A DNA stretch of 64,000 nucleotides, from the NCBI GenBank assembly GCA_017880775.1, contig JADGRQ010000010.1:58144-122143 (forward strand), written 5' to 3'. Positions within the stretch are counted from its first letter, which is position 1. The number at the start of each line of letters is the position of its first letter. Below the pieces are notes generated by a model that saw only the letters and a list, made by a program, of their open reading frames with translations, did no database searches and was not told the origin of the DNA. Below are positions 35,688-43,622 of this stretch, one piece after another. A program made the translations under genes and the position numbers. The stretch is from Burkholderiales bacterium (lineage in GTDB: Bacteria; Pseudomonadota; Gammaproteobacteria; Burkholderiales; SG8-39).

Positions 35688-36311
35688 ATGGCCAGAATGA
35701 AATTCCTCTGCGACGCCGAGCGCTGCATCGAGTGCAACGGCTGTGTTACCGCGTGCAAGAGCGAGCACGAGGTTCCTTGGGGCGTGAACCGCCGCCGCGT
35801 CGTCACGATCAACGACGGGGTGCCCGGCGAGAAGTCGATATCGGTCGCCTGCATGCACTGTTCGGATGCGCCGTGCATGGCGGTGTGCCCGGTGGACTGT
35901 TTCTACCGGACCGACGACGGCGTAGTGCTGCACGACAAGGACCTGTGCATCGGCTGCGGCTACTGCTTTTACGCCTGCCCGTTCGGCGCGCCGCAGTTCC
36001 CGCAGGCGGGCGCGTTCGGCCTGCGCGGCAAGATGGACAAGTGCACGTTCTGCAACGGCGGTCCGGAGAAGGACCGCTCGGCCGAAGAGTTCCAGAAGTA
36101 CGGCCGCAACCGCCTCGCTGAGGGCAAGCTGCCCGCCTGCGCGGAAATGTGCTCCACCAAGGCGCTGCTCGGTGGCGACGGCGACGTGATCGCGGACATC
36201 TACCGCGAGCGCGTGTTCAAGCGGGGCAAGGGCTCCGAGGTGTGGGGTTGGGGGACGGCCTACGGGCCGGGCAAGCCGGCCGCAGCGCCGTCGCCGGCGC
36301 CGAAATCATGA
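35688..36311 (+). CDS. fdhB: Formate dehydrogenase iron-sulfur (beta) subunit
   Basis: Electron-transfer subunit, 207 aa, with four 4Fe-4S clusters: CIECNGCVTAC (13-23), CMHCSDAPCMAVCPVDC (55-71), CIGCGYCFYACP, and CTFC with the late CAEMC pair. No signal peptide is seen, so it would be exported with the alpha subunit. It passes electrons from alpha to the cytochrome b subunit. The last 15 residues are Ala/Pro-rich. A 4-nt overlap links it to the lipoprotein gene. Confidence 0.94.
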   Translation: MARMKFLCDAERCIECNGCVTACKSEHEVPWGVNRRRVVTINDGVPGEKSISVACMHCSDAPCMAVCPVDCFYRTDDGVVLHDKDLCIGCGYCFYACPFGAPQFPQAGAFGLRGKMDKCTFCNGGPEKDRSAEEFQKYGRNRLAEGKLPACAEMCSTKALLGGDGDVIADIYRERVFKRGKGSEVWGWGTAYGPGKPAAAPSPAPKS

Positions 36312-36550
36312 GACGCCTCGTCGTGTGTGCGGCGGGCCTCGCCTTGGCCGTCGGTCTCGTGGCCTGCGGCGAATCCGAACAGGTCGTCGTCTACAAGCAG
36401 GGCAAGTACTCGGGCAAGCCCGACGGGAAGCCTTGGGACAACGAACCGCTCGCTGGCGCGAAGTGGACCAAGGGCGACAAGGTCAGTTGGGAAGCCGAGA
36501 TCAAGCAGCGCAATCAGAGCCAGAACGAGTACAAGCGGATTGATCAGTAG
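36308..36550 (+). CDS. Small lipoprotein of the formate dehydrogenase operon
   Basis: 80-aa lipoprotein: signal MRRLVVCAAGLALAVG with lipobox LVAC (Cys20). The mature part is Lys- and Gly-rich (YKQGKYSGKPDGKPWDNEPL), ending NEYKRIDQ. Embedded between beta and gamma subunit genes with a 4-nt overlap, it is probably an envelope accessory of the complex. No activity can be deduced. Confidence 0.78.
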   Translation: MRRLVVCAAGLALAVGLVACGESEQVVVYKQGKYSGKPDGKPWDNEPLAGAKWTKGDKVSWEAEIKQRNQSQNEYKRIDQ

Positions 36551-36578
36551 TAGGAACGGGTCCCGGGAGAAGAACGAA

Positions 36579-37616
36579 ATGCCCAAGCTCATCCGGCTGA
36601 CACGCTGGGCGCTCGCCGCTCTCGTGTTCGCGTTTCCCGCAGCGGCCCCTGCACAAGGCAAGCCCGCCGACAATACGCAGGCCGAACGCCAGCAAACGCA
36701 GCCCTACAACAACGCTCCGGTCTGGCGCGAGGTGCGCAAGGAAGGCCAGGAGTACGTCACCACGGTCAAGGGTCGCGAGACCGGCGTGCTGGTGCAGTCG
36801 GCCGGCGAAACCTGGCGGCAGATACGTAATGGCCCGGTGACCGTTTGGGGCGGCTTTGCGATCCTGATCGTCGTCGCGGTCCTTGCCGGGATCTATTTCA
36901 GTTTCGGGCCGCTCAAGACGCACGACAAGCCCACCGGGCGCCTGATGCCGCGTTTCACGCAGTTCGAGCGCTGGGCGCACTGGACGTCAGCAATCAGTTT
37001 CTGCGTGCTCGCGGTATCCGGCCTGGTGATGCTGTTCGGCAAGCACGTGTTGCTGCCGGTCACGGGCTACACGCTTTTCGGCTGGCTCGCTTCGCTGCTG
37101 AAGAATCTGCACAATTTCGTCGGTCCCGTGTTTCTGCTTAGCGTAATCGTGATGGTGCCGAATCTGGTGCGCGACAACCTGCCCAAGTCCTACGATTTCA
37201 ACTGGTTTGCGAAGGCCTGGGCGATGTTCGCGCGCAACGAGCATGTCCCTTCCGGGCGCTTCAACGGAGGCGAGAAGGCGTGGTTCTGGGGCTGCGTGGT
37301 CGGGCTGACCCTGCTTTCGGCCGTTACCGGCCTGATCCTGCTGTTTCCGAATTTCGACCAGACGCGGGCTACGATGCAGCTGACCTGGATATTTCACGCG
37401 ATTTCCGCGCTGCTCTTCATGCTCGTGGCGCTTGGCCACATATACGTTGGAACCATCGGTGTCGAAGACGCCTACCAGGCAATGCGCTCGGGATATGTCG
37501 ACGAAACCTGGGCCAAGGAACATCACGAATACTGGTACAACGAAATGAAGTCGGGCGCGCGATCCGCGGCGGGAGGGGCGGTACCCGCCGGCGCGCCGCG
37601 CGCGGAACGGAAATGA
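36579..37616 (+). CDS. fdhC: Formate dehydrogenase cytochrome b556 (gamma) subunit
   Basis: Membrane subunit passing electrons to quinone, 345 aa. The ATG at 36579 follows GGGAGA and starts a signal peptide (RWALAALVFAFPAAAPAQG). A periplasmic stretch of about 70 residues precedes the di-haem b core. Haem-ligand candidates are His in ERWAHWTSA, NLHNFVG, WIFHAIS and VALGHIYVG, matching FdnI/FdhI-type proteins. Five hydrophobic segments follow the signal. It completes an FdhABC trimer. Confidence 0.93.
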   Translation: MPKLIRLTRWALAALVFAFPAAAPAQGKPADNTQAERQQTQPYNNAPVWREVRKEGQEYVTTVKGRETGVLVQSAGETWRQIRNGPVTVWGGFAILIVVAVLAGIYFSFGPLKTHDKPTGRLMPRFTQFERWAHWTSAISFCVLAVSGLVMLFGKHVLLPVTGYTLFGWLASLLKNLHNFVGPVFLLSVIVMVPNLVRDNLPKSYDFNWFAKAWAMFARNEHVPSGRFNGGEKAWFWGCVVGLTLLSAVTGLILLFPNFDQTRATMQLTWIFHAISALLFMLVALGHIYVGTIGVEDAYQAMRSGYVDETWAKEHHEYWYNEMKSGARSAAGGAVPAGAPRAERK

Positions 37617-37630
37617 GGAGGATGGAGGCG

Positions 37631-37897
37631 ATGAAAAAACTGACCATCGCGTTGGCGTTGGCGGTCGGCGCGGCGCTGTCGCTGGGTTCGGTTGTCGCAC
37701 AGGCAAAGCTGCCGGCGCCTCCGGCACAGTCGGATGCCGAAAAGGCGGCTGTCGCGGAGAAGACGAAGCTCACCGCCGCGGCCGACGCGGAATCCCTCGG
37801 TAAATCCCAGGACAGAGCGGTCGAGAATTACAAGAAGAACAAAGGCATCGTGGACAAGCCCGCAGCGGCGACGAAAGACGCGGGCAAGAAGAAATAA
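37631..37897 (+). CDS. Small exported protein, unknown function
   Basis: 88-aa protein with a clear signal peptide (MKKLTIALALAVGAALSLGSVVAQA) and a short Lys/Ala-rich mature region containing SDAEKAAVAEKTKLTAAADAES and ending AGKKK. The ATG at 37631 was preferred over in-frame ATGs at 37613 and 37622 because GGAGG sits 6-9 nt upstream. It closes the FDH operon. No domain recognised. Confidence 0.72.
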   Translation: MKKLTIALALAVGAALSLGSVVAQAKLPAPPAQSDAEKAAVAEKTKLTAAADAESLGKSQDRAVENYKKNKGIVDKPAAATKDAGKKK

Positions 37898-37911
37898 TAG
37901 CCGGGGCGCGA

Positions 37912-38433
37912 TTGAAAATTACGCTACTTACCTCGGCGATCGCGGCGGCGCTCGCAGGGTGCGCGGGAATGGGCGGAAACGAAGGACCGCGCGCGACAGT
38001 GCAACTGCAGCCGACGACCGGCAACGCGACCGCGGGTACCGTGGAGTTCGTTCAGGTCGGCAGCAGGGTGCGCGTGAGCGCGAAAGTCTCCGGACTCAAA
38101 CCCGGCCAGGAGCACGGGTTTCACGTGCACGAGGCGGGCGACTGTAGTTCGGGTGACGGGATGAGTGCGAAGGGTCACTTCAATCCGCTTGGCAAGCCGC
38201 ACGGGCCGGGCCGTACGCAGGAGCGCCACGCGGGTGACATGCCAAACCTCAAAGCCGACGCATCCGGCAACGCGAACATGACGGTAGTACTCGACGTGAT
38301 CACGGTGGCGGCCGGGCCGACGAGCGTGGTTGGCCGCGGCGTAATCGTCCACGTGCAGCCCGATGACTACGCCTCGCAGCCGGTCGGCAATGCCGGCGCG
38401 CGGATGGCCTGCGGAGTGGTTCGCGCGGGTTGA
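37912..38433 (+). CDS. sodC: Cu/Zn superoxide dismutase, lipoprotein
   Basis: Converts superoxide to peroxide in the periplasm. 173 aa from a TTG at 37912. The lipobox LAGC (Cys17) implies membrane anchoring. Copper and zinc ligands are in HGFHVHEAGDC, GHFNPLGKPHGPG, RHAGDMPNL and GVIVHVQPDDY; both disulfide cysteines (GDC and MACGVV) are present. It follows the FDH genes by 14 nt and may protect the periplasmic metalloenzyme; that link is inferred. Confidence 0.9.
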   Translation: MKITLLTSAIAAALAGCAGMGGNEGPRATVQLQPTTGNATAGTVEFVQVGSRVRVSAKVSGLKPGQEHGFHVHEAGDCSSGDGMSAKGHFNPLGKPHGPGRTQERHAGDMPNLKADASGNANMTVVLDVITVAAGPTSVVGRGVIVHVQPDDYASQPVGNAGARMACGVVRAG

Positions 38434-38479
38434 TTCCGCCGCGCGACGTCAAACGACGCCTTCGGGCGCCGTCTTCGTT

Positions 38480-38770
38480 TCAGCTCACACCTTCGACAAG
38501 AATCAGCTTCGCCTTCGCGCATTTCAGCCGTATGGCGAGCGCGGGGCCGTATTCGGGCGAGTGGTACCACTTGCGCGCCTGGTCCATGGTCGGAAACTCG
38601 AGCACCACGACGCGCTTGGGGTTCCAGTCGCCTTCCTTCGCCTCGACCGCGCCACCGCGCACGAGATACTTCCCGCCGTACTGCGCAATCGTCGCCGGAA
38701 CGAGCTTCGCGTACTCCTTGTACCCTTCCGGATCGGCAATCTCCACTTCACCGATGAGGTATGCGGGCAT
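38480..38770 (-). CDS. DUF1330 domain protein
   Basis: 96-aa dimeric alpha-beta barrel-type protein. Diagnostic segments are YLIGEVEIADPEGYKEYAKLV and RVVVLEFPTMDQARKWYHSPEY. AGGAGG precedes the ATG. The function of the family is unknown. It converges on sodC; between them ACGCC/GGCG with a TTCG loop near 38457-38470 could be a weak bidirectional terminator. Confidence 0.88.
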   Translation of the reverse strand: MPAYLIGEVEIADPEGYKEYAKLVPATIAQYGGKYLVRGGAVEAKEGDWNPKRVVVLEFPTMDQARKWYHSPEYGPALAIRLKCAKAKLILVEGVS

Positions 38771-38802
38771 CCTTCGATCCTCCTGGTAAGCGTTCTACTG
38801 TT

Positions 38803-39025
38803 TTAACCAATCCATGCACCAAAGTGCAATGCCAGTCCAACGAGGGCCGCGCCACCGACAGTTTTCATGATTCCCCGCTTGAATCGGAACAGGGCCAACG
38901 CGGCAGCGACGCCGATCAACGCCGAGGCGGTTTCGAACCGACCAACGAATCCCTCGGGCCAGAGAACATGGTATGCGAAAAACAGCGCGAGATTCAGGAT
39001 GACGCCCACCACCGCGGCCGTGATG
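38803..39025 (-). pseudogene. chrA: C-terminal remnant of chromate transporter ChrA
   Basis: About 73 codons matching the last two membrane segments of ChrA (ITAAVVGVILNLALFFAYHV, then ASALIGVAAALALFRFKRG). All preceding ChrA sequence, over 300 residues, is missing. At its 5' side it joins, in another frame, the rhodanese remnant at 39026-39193. An in-frame ATG at 39042 would give a 79-residue peptide, but its first six residues come from the rhodanese side. Confidence 0.7.
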
Positions 39026-39193
39026 GCAGTGTTCTCGCCCATTCGCCGATGCGCAGCGCGTCGCGCCGAAGCGCGCCGCGGATCACGTCCGGAGCGTCGA
39101 GAAACGCCGGTTTTTTCCGCACGTCGATGACGAGCGGGGGTTCATCGGTTGCAAGGGATTGCCGCAGCGCGGCGGAGTGATGCTTGCGTCCAT
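39026..39193 (-). pseudogene. N-terminal remnant of a rhodanese-like gene linked to chromate resistance
   Basis: After the ATG at 39193 (AAGGTGAGAG upstream) six codons read MDASIT. A one-base loss near CCGCCGCG then shifts the frame, after which AALRQSLATDEPPLVIDVR and PAFLDAPDVIRGALRRDA continue a rhodanese/ChrB-like N-terminus up to GEWARTLP, where it stops against chrA sequence. So the gene has both a frameshift and a truncation. Confidence 0.6.
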
Positions 39194-39245
39194 AGCTCTC
39201 ACCTTCAGAGTGCTGCAGAGCTTGGACGTACGGCGTCTTTGAAAT

Positions 39246-39267
39246 GCGGGGAGCCTGCGATCCCCGC
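39246..39267 (-). terminator. Possible intrinsic terminator after modC
   Basis: A 7-bp GC-rich stem, GCGGGGA/TCCCCGC, with an 8-nt loop lies 36 nt after the modC stop. On the minus strand it is followed by ATTTC, a short T-run, so it is a weak candidate. Confidence 0.35.
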
Positions 39268-39302
39268 GAGGCGCGAAGAATGCGCTCGCAGGCCGCGCGT
39301 TG

Positions 39303-40394
39303 TCAAGCGTAGCCCAAGCTGTGGCGGTCCAGCGAAACGGACTTCACCAGCGCCCAGACCTCCTGGCCGGTTGCGAGCCGAAGCGCGTGGGCGGAATGGC
39401 GCGTGATGCGCGCGATGATCGGGGTGCCGGCTACGTCGAGTCTGACGTCGACGCTTGCGCCGGGCTCGGCGCCGATCTCCACTATGCGGCCGCGCAGGCA
39501 GTTGAGGATACTGATGTCCCTGGGCCGCTCGAGCGCGATCGATACGTCGCGCGCGCGCACGCGCACCCGCAGCGTTTCGCCTACCAGCGCATCGACGTCG
39601 GCGACCAGCAGCTCGCCGCCCGCGAACGCGAGGCGGGCAAGGCCGCTCGTCAGATCCTGTTCCGTGACGCGTGTCTCCACGACTGCGCCTCCCTCATAGC
39701 GGCCGATCATGCGCCGCAGTTCGATGCGGCCCATCAGCTCGCGGACCGGCCCGGCGGCCGCGACGCTGCCGTCGGAGAGCAGGACCATGTTCTCCGCAAG
39801 GCGCACCACTTCCTCGATCTCGTGACTGACGTACACGATCGGCACCCCGACTTCGTCCCGCAGGCGTTCGACGTAGTAGAGGATTTCCCCGCGGCGGCCG
39901 GCATCGATCGATGCGAGCGGCTCGTCCATCAGTAGCAGGCGGGGGCTCGCGAGCAGCGCCCGGCCGATCGCGACGCGCTGCTTTTCGCCGCCCGAAAGGT
40001 TGCGCGGGCGCCGTTCGAGCAGCGGCCGGAGGTCGAGCAGCGAGACGATCTTGTCAACGTCCGCCCAACGCCCGGCCTCCGGCGTGAAAAAGCGCCCGTA
40101 GAGTAGATTCTGGCGCACGCTCAAGTGCGGCAGCAGCAGCCCGTCCTGGAACACGTAGCCGATGCGGCGCTGCGCAGACGGCAGGTCCGTTCCGGTAGCG
40201 CTGTCGTAGAGGACACGGTCCCCAACTGCGATGCGTCCGCGTTCGGGACGCAACAGCCCGGCGATCATGTTCAGCACGGTGGTCTTGCCGCAGCCCGAGC
40301 GGCCGAACAGCGCGGTGACCACTGCCTCGCTTTCGAATGCGGCTTCGAGCCGGAACGCGCCCAGCTGCCGGGCTACATCGACCTCAATGCGCAT
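39303..40394 (-). CDS. modC: Molybdate ABC transporter ATPase ModC
   Basis: ATPase of molybdate uptake, 363 aa from the ATG at 40394. Walker A GRSGCGKTT, signature LSGGEKQR, Walker B LLLMDEPLASID, H-loop VSHEIEE. The C-terminal third is a TOBE/Mop oxyanion-binding domain (ISILNCLRGRIVEIG and VWALVKSVSLDR), which distinguishes ModC from other ATPases. It overlaps modB by 11 nt and ends the operon that begins with the regulator at 44654. Confidence 0.93.
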   Translation of the reverse strand: MRIEVDVARQLGAFRLEAAFESEAVVTALFGRSGCGKTTVLNMIAGLLRPERGRIAVGDRVLYDSATGTDLPSAQRRIGYVFQDGLLLPHLSVRQNLLYGRFFTPEAGRWADVDKIVSLLDLRPLLERRPRNLSGGEKQRVAIGRALLASPRLLLMDEPLASIDAGRRGEILYYVERLRDEVGVPIVYVSHEIEEVVRLAENMVLLSDGSVAAAGPVRELMGRIELRRMIGRYEGGAVVETRVTEQDLTSGLARLAFAGGELLVADVDALVGETLRVRVRARDVSIALERPRDISILNCLRGRIVEIGAEPGASVDVRLDVAGTPIIARITRHSAHALRLATGQEVWALVKSVSLDRHSLGYA

Positions 40395-41088
40395 CGCCGT
40401 AAACCCTGACGTTGACGCGTCGCACCAGCACTTCGGAGACAAGCAGTGCCGCGAGCGACAGCAGCACCGAGATGATGCACAGCCGCATGGCCTGCGCATC
40501 GCCGCCTGGGACCTGCGTGTAGGTGTAGATCGCGAGCGGGAGCGTCTGTGTCTCGCCGGGGATGTTGGACACGAAGGTGATGGTGGCGCCGAACTCGCCC
40601 AGGCTCCGCGCGAACGAGAGCAGCATGCCGGTGATGATTCCGGGCAGGCTCAGCGGAACGGTGACGCTCGCAAGCACCCACAGGCGGCTCGCACCGAGGG
40701 TCGCGGCCGCCGATTCGAGCCGCCGATCGATTGCCTCCAGAGACTGCCGGATCGCGCGCACCAGCAACGGCAGGCCCATCAGCGCGCAGGCGAGCGCGGC
40801 GCCGGTCCAGCGGAACGCGAACACGATACCGAAGGTTTCGTCGAGCCACTGGCCGATCGGCCCGCGTCGGCCGAACAGGACCAGCAGCAGGTAGCCGATC
40901 ACCACCGGCGGCAGGACCAGCGGCAGGTGCACCACCGCATCGAGCATGCTCTTGCCGGGGAAACGGTGGCGGGCGAGCAGCCATGCGAGGGCGAATCCCA
41001 CCGGCAGGCTCGCGATGACGCTGACCGCGGCAACTTTCACACTGAGGCGCAGCGCCTCCAGCTCCGAGGGGGTCAGGGCGTCGAACAC
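40384..41088 (-). CDS. modB: Molybdate ABC transporter permease ModB
   Basis: Membrane channel of the ModABC system, 234 aa with five hydrophobic segments. The ATPase-docking EAA loop is AAATLGASRLWVLASVTVPLSLPGIITG; FARSLGEFGATITFVSNIPGETQTLP is typical of ModB. It starts 4 nt after modA and overlaps modC. Confidence 0.93.
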   Translation of the reverse strand: MFDALTPSELEALRLSVKVAAVSVIASLPVGFALAWLLARHRFPGKSMLDAVVHLPLVLPPVVIGYLLLVLFGRRGPIGQWLDETFGIVFAFRWTGAALACALMGLPLLVRAIRQSLEAIDRRLESAAATLGASRLWVLASVTVPLSLPGIITGMLLSFARSLGEFGATITFVSNIPGETQTLPLAIYTYTQVPGGDAQAMRLCIISVLLSLAALLVSEVLVRRVNVRVYGDAH

Positions 41089-41092
41089 CCCG

Positions 41093-41839
41093 TCAGTTTA
41101 GCGGCGTAAAACCGTGCTTCTCGAAAACCTTGCGTGCGGCGGGAGAGAAGAGCAGTGCCACGAACCCGGCGGCGGCGGAATCCTTCGCTGCGGAAGTCAG
41201 CGCCACCGGATAGACGATTGGGGCATGCAGTCCGTCGGGAAATGTGGCGACGACGCGTACCTTCGGCTCTGCGGCGGCGTCGGTCGCATAGACGATGCCG
41301 AGGGGTGTTTCGCCGCGTGCGACCAGGGCGAGGGCCACGCGCACGTTCTCCGAAGGCGCGAGTTTCCCGGACACGGCGTCCCAGACCCCGAGTTTCTCCA
41401 GGGCCGCTTTCGCATACTTACCTGCAGGGACGTGCGCGGGATCGCCGAGCGTGAGCCGCCCGCCACCGAGCAGCTCTGCGAGCGCAAAGCCCGGGCGGAC
41501 TTCGATTCTGGCCGTACTGCCAGCGGGCGAGATCAGGACAAGCCTGCTGCCCAGGAGGTTCCTGCGCGTTTCGCTACGGATCAGCCTTTTGCTTTCGAGG
41601 TAATCCATCCAGTCCAGGTCAGCCGAGATGAACACCTGCGCCGGTGCGCCGTTCTCGATCTGCCGCGCGAGTGCCGAGCTGGCGCCGTAGGAGATCGCAG
41701 GTTTCGACGGTGACAGCAGGGCAACCTCGTCTAGCGCGTTCTTCAGGCTCGCCGCAGCGAACACCACCAGCGGTTGCGCATGCGCCGCGCCGCCGAGCGA
41801 CGACAGCAGGATCGCGATCAGGCTAGCGGCGCGTCGCAT
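41093..41839 (-). CDS. modA: Molybdate-binding protein ModA
   Basis: Periplasmic binding protein, 248 aa from the ATG at 41839. Signal peptide MRRAASLIAILLSSLGGAAHA, then VVFAAASLKNALDEV, the ModA N-terminal ligand loop. VFISADLDWMDYL and PLGIVYATDAAAEPKV are also typical. It overlaps the preceding ATPase gene by 17 nt. It is the only binding protein in this six-gene operon, which also encodes a second, FecCD-type permease/ATPase pair. Confidence 0.92.
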   Translation of the reverse strand: MRRAASLIAILLSSLGGAAHAQPLVVFAAASLKNALDEVALLSPSKPAISYGASSALARQIENGAPAQVFISADLDWMDYLESKRLIRSETRRNLLGSRLVLISPAGSTARIEVRPGFALAELLGGGRLTLGDPAHVPAGKYAKAALEKLGVWDAVSGKLAPSENVRVALALVARGETPLGIVYATDAAAEPKVRVVATFPDGLHAPIVYPVALTSAAKDSAAAGFVALLFSPAARKVFEKHGFTPLN

Positions 41840-42617
41840 AGTCGGGAAGGCAGGTGTGCACGCCGTCGGCGGTCTCGACAATGCGCACGTCGATGCCGTA
41901 CAGGCGCTGCAGCGTATCGGGGCGAATCACGTCGCGGGGGGCGCCAAGGGCGAGGGCCTTCCCTTCGCCGAGCAGCAGCGCACGGTCGGCAATTTGCAGT
42001 GCGTGATCTGGCTGGTGGCTGGATAGCAGCACCGAGATGCCCTGCGCGGCGAGATGGCGTACGTGGACGAGCACGCGCACCTGGTTGCCGAAGTCGAGGC
42101 TCGAGGTGGGTTCGTCCATCACCAGCAGCTGCGGCTCCTGCGCGAGCGCACGCGCGATGAGCGCGAGCTGGCGTTCCCCACCGGAGATCTCGGTGAAAGC
42201 GCGCTCGGCGAGATGCCCGATTCCGAGCGTTTCAATCGCGCGCTCGGCCGCCTCGCGGTCGCGCGCCGAGGGCGCGGCGAACAGGTTCACGTGTGCGGTG
42301 CGGCCCATCAGCACCATCTCGCTTACGGTGAATGCGAAGACGCCCGCGTGGGCCTGCGGAACGTATCCGATGCGGCGCGCGATCTCCCTGCGCGACAGTT
42401 CTGCGAGTGCCATGCCGTCGAGCCGGACGGTTCCGGCGTGCGGCGCAAGCAGGCCCAGCAGCGTGCGGAACAAAGTGGTCTTGCCGCCGCCGTTGGGGCC
42501 GAGCACGCACAGCACTTCGCCCGCGCAAAGCGAGAAGCCGATGCCCGCGCCGACCGTGCGGCGCGGAAACCCGATCGCGAGGCCTTCGACGCTCAGCATC
42601 GCCGCCGCCCGCGTCAC
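41823..42617 (-). CDS. FecCD-family importer ATPase (MolC/FecE-like)
   Basis: ATPase of a type II importer, 264 aa from GTG 42617 (GTGA overlap with the permease stop) or 258 aa from ATG 42599. Walker A GPNGGGKTT, signature ISGGERQL, Walker B LLVMDEPTSSLD, SSHQPDHAL switch. By sequence alone it would be called an iron-siderophore or B12 ATPase. Its place inside the mod operon favours molybdate/tungstate, as for MolBC of Haemophilus influenzae. Confidence 0.85.
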   Translation of the reverse strand: MTRAAAMLSVEGLAIGFPRRTVGAGIGFSLCAGEVLCVLGPNGGGKTTLFRTLLGLLAPHAGTVRLDGMALAELSRREIARRIGYVPQAHAGVFAFTVSEMVLMGRTAHVNLFAAPSARDREAAERAIETLGIGHLAERAFTEISGGERQLALIARALAQEPQLLVMDEPTSSLDFGNQVRVLVHVRHLAAQGISVLLSSHQPDHALQIADRALLLGEGKALALGAPRDVIRPDTLQRLYGIDVRIVETADGVHTCLPDYATRR

Positions 42618-43621
42618 CAACCTCTCCTCGAAACTGCGAACAGCCACAGGAAGAACGGTGTGCCAAGCAGTGCGGTGAGCACGCCGGGCGGTATTTCGAT
42701 CGCAGCAACCGTGCGGCACAGTGTATCCACGGCGAGCAGGAAAGCCGCACCGATCAGCATCGCCAGCGGCAGCAGGCGGCTAAAATCGGGCCCCACCAGC
42801 AGCCGCGCTGCGTGCGGCACGATCAATCCGATCCACCCGATGATGCCGCTTACGGCGACGGCGGCTGCGGTCATCAGCGTCGCGGCGATGATCACCACGG
42901 CACGCAGCTTCCGGGTGTCCACGCCGAGCGCGCGCGCCTCGTCATCGGGTAGCGCGAGCAAGTTCATGCGCCACCGAAGCAGCAGCATCGGCGCGAGGCC
43001 CGCCACGGTGAACAGGCTTGCCGCGCCGAGATCGGACGGCGTGATCGAGGCGAGGCTGCCCAGCAGCCAGTAGGTGATCGCCGGGAGCTCGTTGTACGGG
43101 TCGGCGAGGTATTTGAGCAGCGCGATCCCCGAGCCCAACAGGGTGCCGATGACGACGCCCGTGAGCACGAGAGCGAGCAGCGGGTCGTGACGCGGCACCG
43201 ACGATCCGATCCAATACACCAAGCCCACGGCGGCGAGGCCGCCGGCAAACGCGAAAGCCTGGATGATCCAGATATCGCGCGAAAGGAAGATCCCCAGCAC
43301 CGCGCCGAGCGCCGCTCCGGTTGAAACCCCCAGCAGGTCGGGCGACACCAGGGGGTTGCGGAACATGCCCTGATACGCGGTGCCCGCGGCGGCGAGCGCC
43401 GCGCCCACCAGCAACGCCGCGAACACCCGCGGCCCGCGCACTTTCAGGATAATCGTTTCGACGTTGTCGGGAAGCGCCCGGGCCGAACCGAAAATCTTGG
43501 CAGCGAAGACACCCCATAGTTCGCCGGGCGAGACTGGGTAACGTCCGACCGAGAATGCGAACGCGGTCAGCGCGACCAGTGCCGCCGCCGCGAGCAGGTA
43601 TGCGGCGATGCCTCGATTCAT
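42614..43621 (-). CDS. FecCD-family importer permease (MolB-like)
   Basis: Membrane permease of a type II ABC importer, 335 aa with about ten hydrophobic segments. Typical features: RGPRVFAALLVGAALAAAGTAYQGMFRNPLVSPDLLGV and the C-terminal IGWIGLIVPHAARLL. It starts one base after the regulator stop. No own binding protein (MolA/FhuD type) is in the window, so it may share ModA or use one elsewhere. The Mo/W role is inferred from the operon. Confidence 0.85.
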   Translation of the reverse strand: MNRGIAAYLLAAAALVALTAFAFSVGRYPVSPGELWGVFAAKIFGSARALPDNVETIILKVRGPRVFAALLVGAALAAAGTAYQGMFRNPLVSPDLLGVSTGAALGAVLGIFLSRDIWIIQAFAFAGGLAAVGLVYWIGSSVPRHDPLLALVLTGVVIGTLLGSGIALLKYLADPYNELPAITYWLLGSLASITPSDLGAASLFTVAGLAPMLLLRWRMNLLALPDDEARALGVDTRKLRAVVIIAATLMTAAAVAVSGIIGWIGLIVPHAARLLVGPDFSRLLPLAMLIGAAFLLAVDTLCRTVAAIEIPPGVLTALLGTPFFLWLFAVSRRGW

Positions 43622-43622
43622 G

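Noticed and set aside
39026..39042. Short intact membrane protein starting at ATG 39042
   Set aside because: Its first six residues derive from rhodanese sequence read in another frame, and the rest is only the tail of ChrA, so it is treated as a remnant.
41823..43621. Siderophore or vitamin B12 importer
   Set aside because: The family fits, but operon position between a ModE-type regulator and modA favours molybdate/tungstate; kept only as an alternative.
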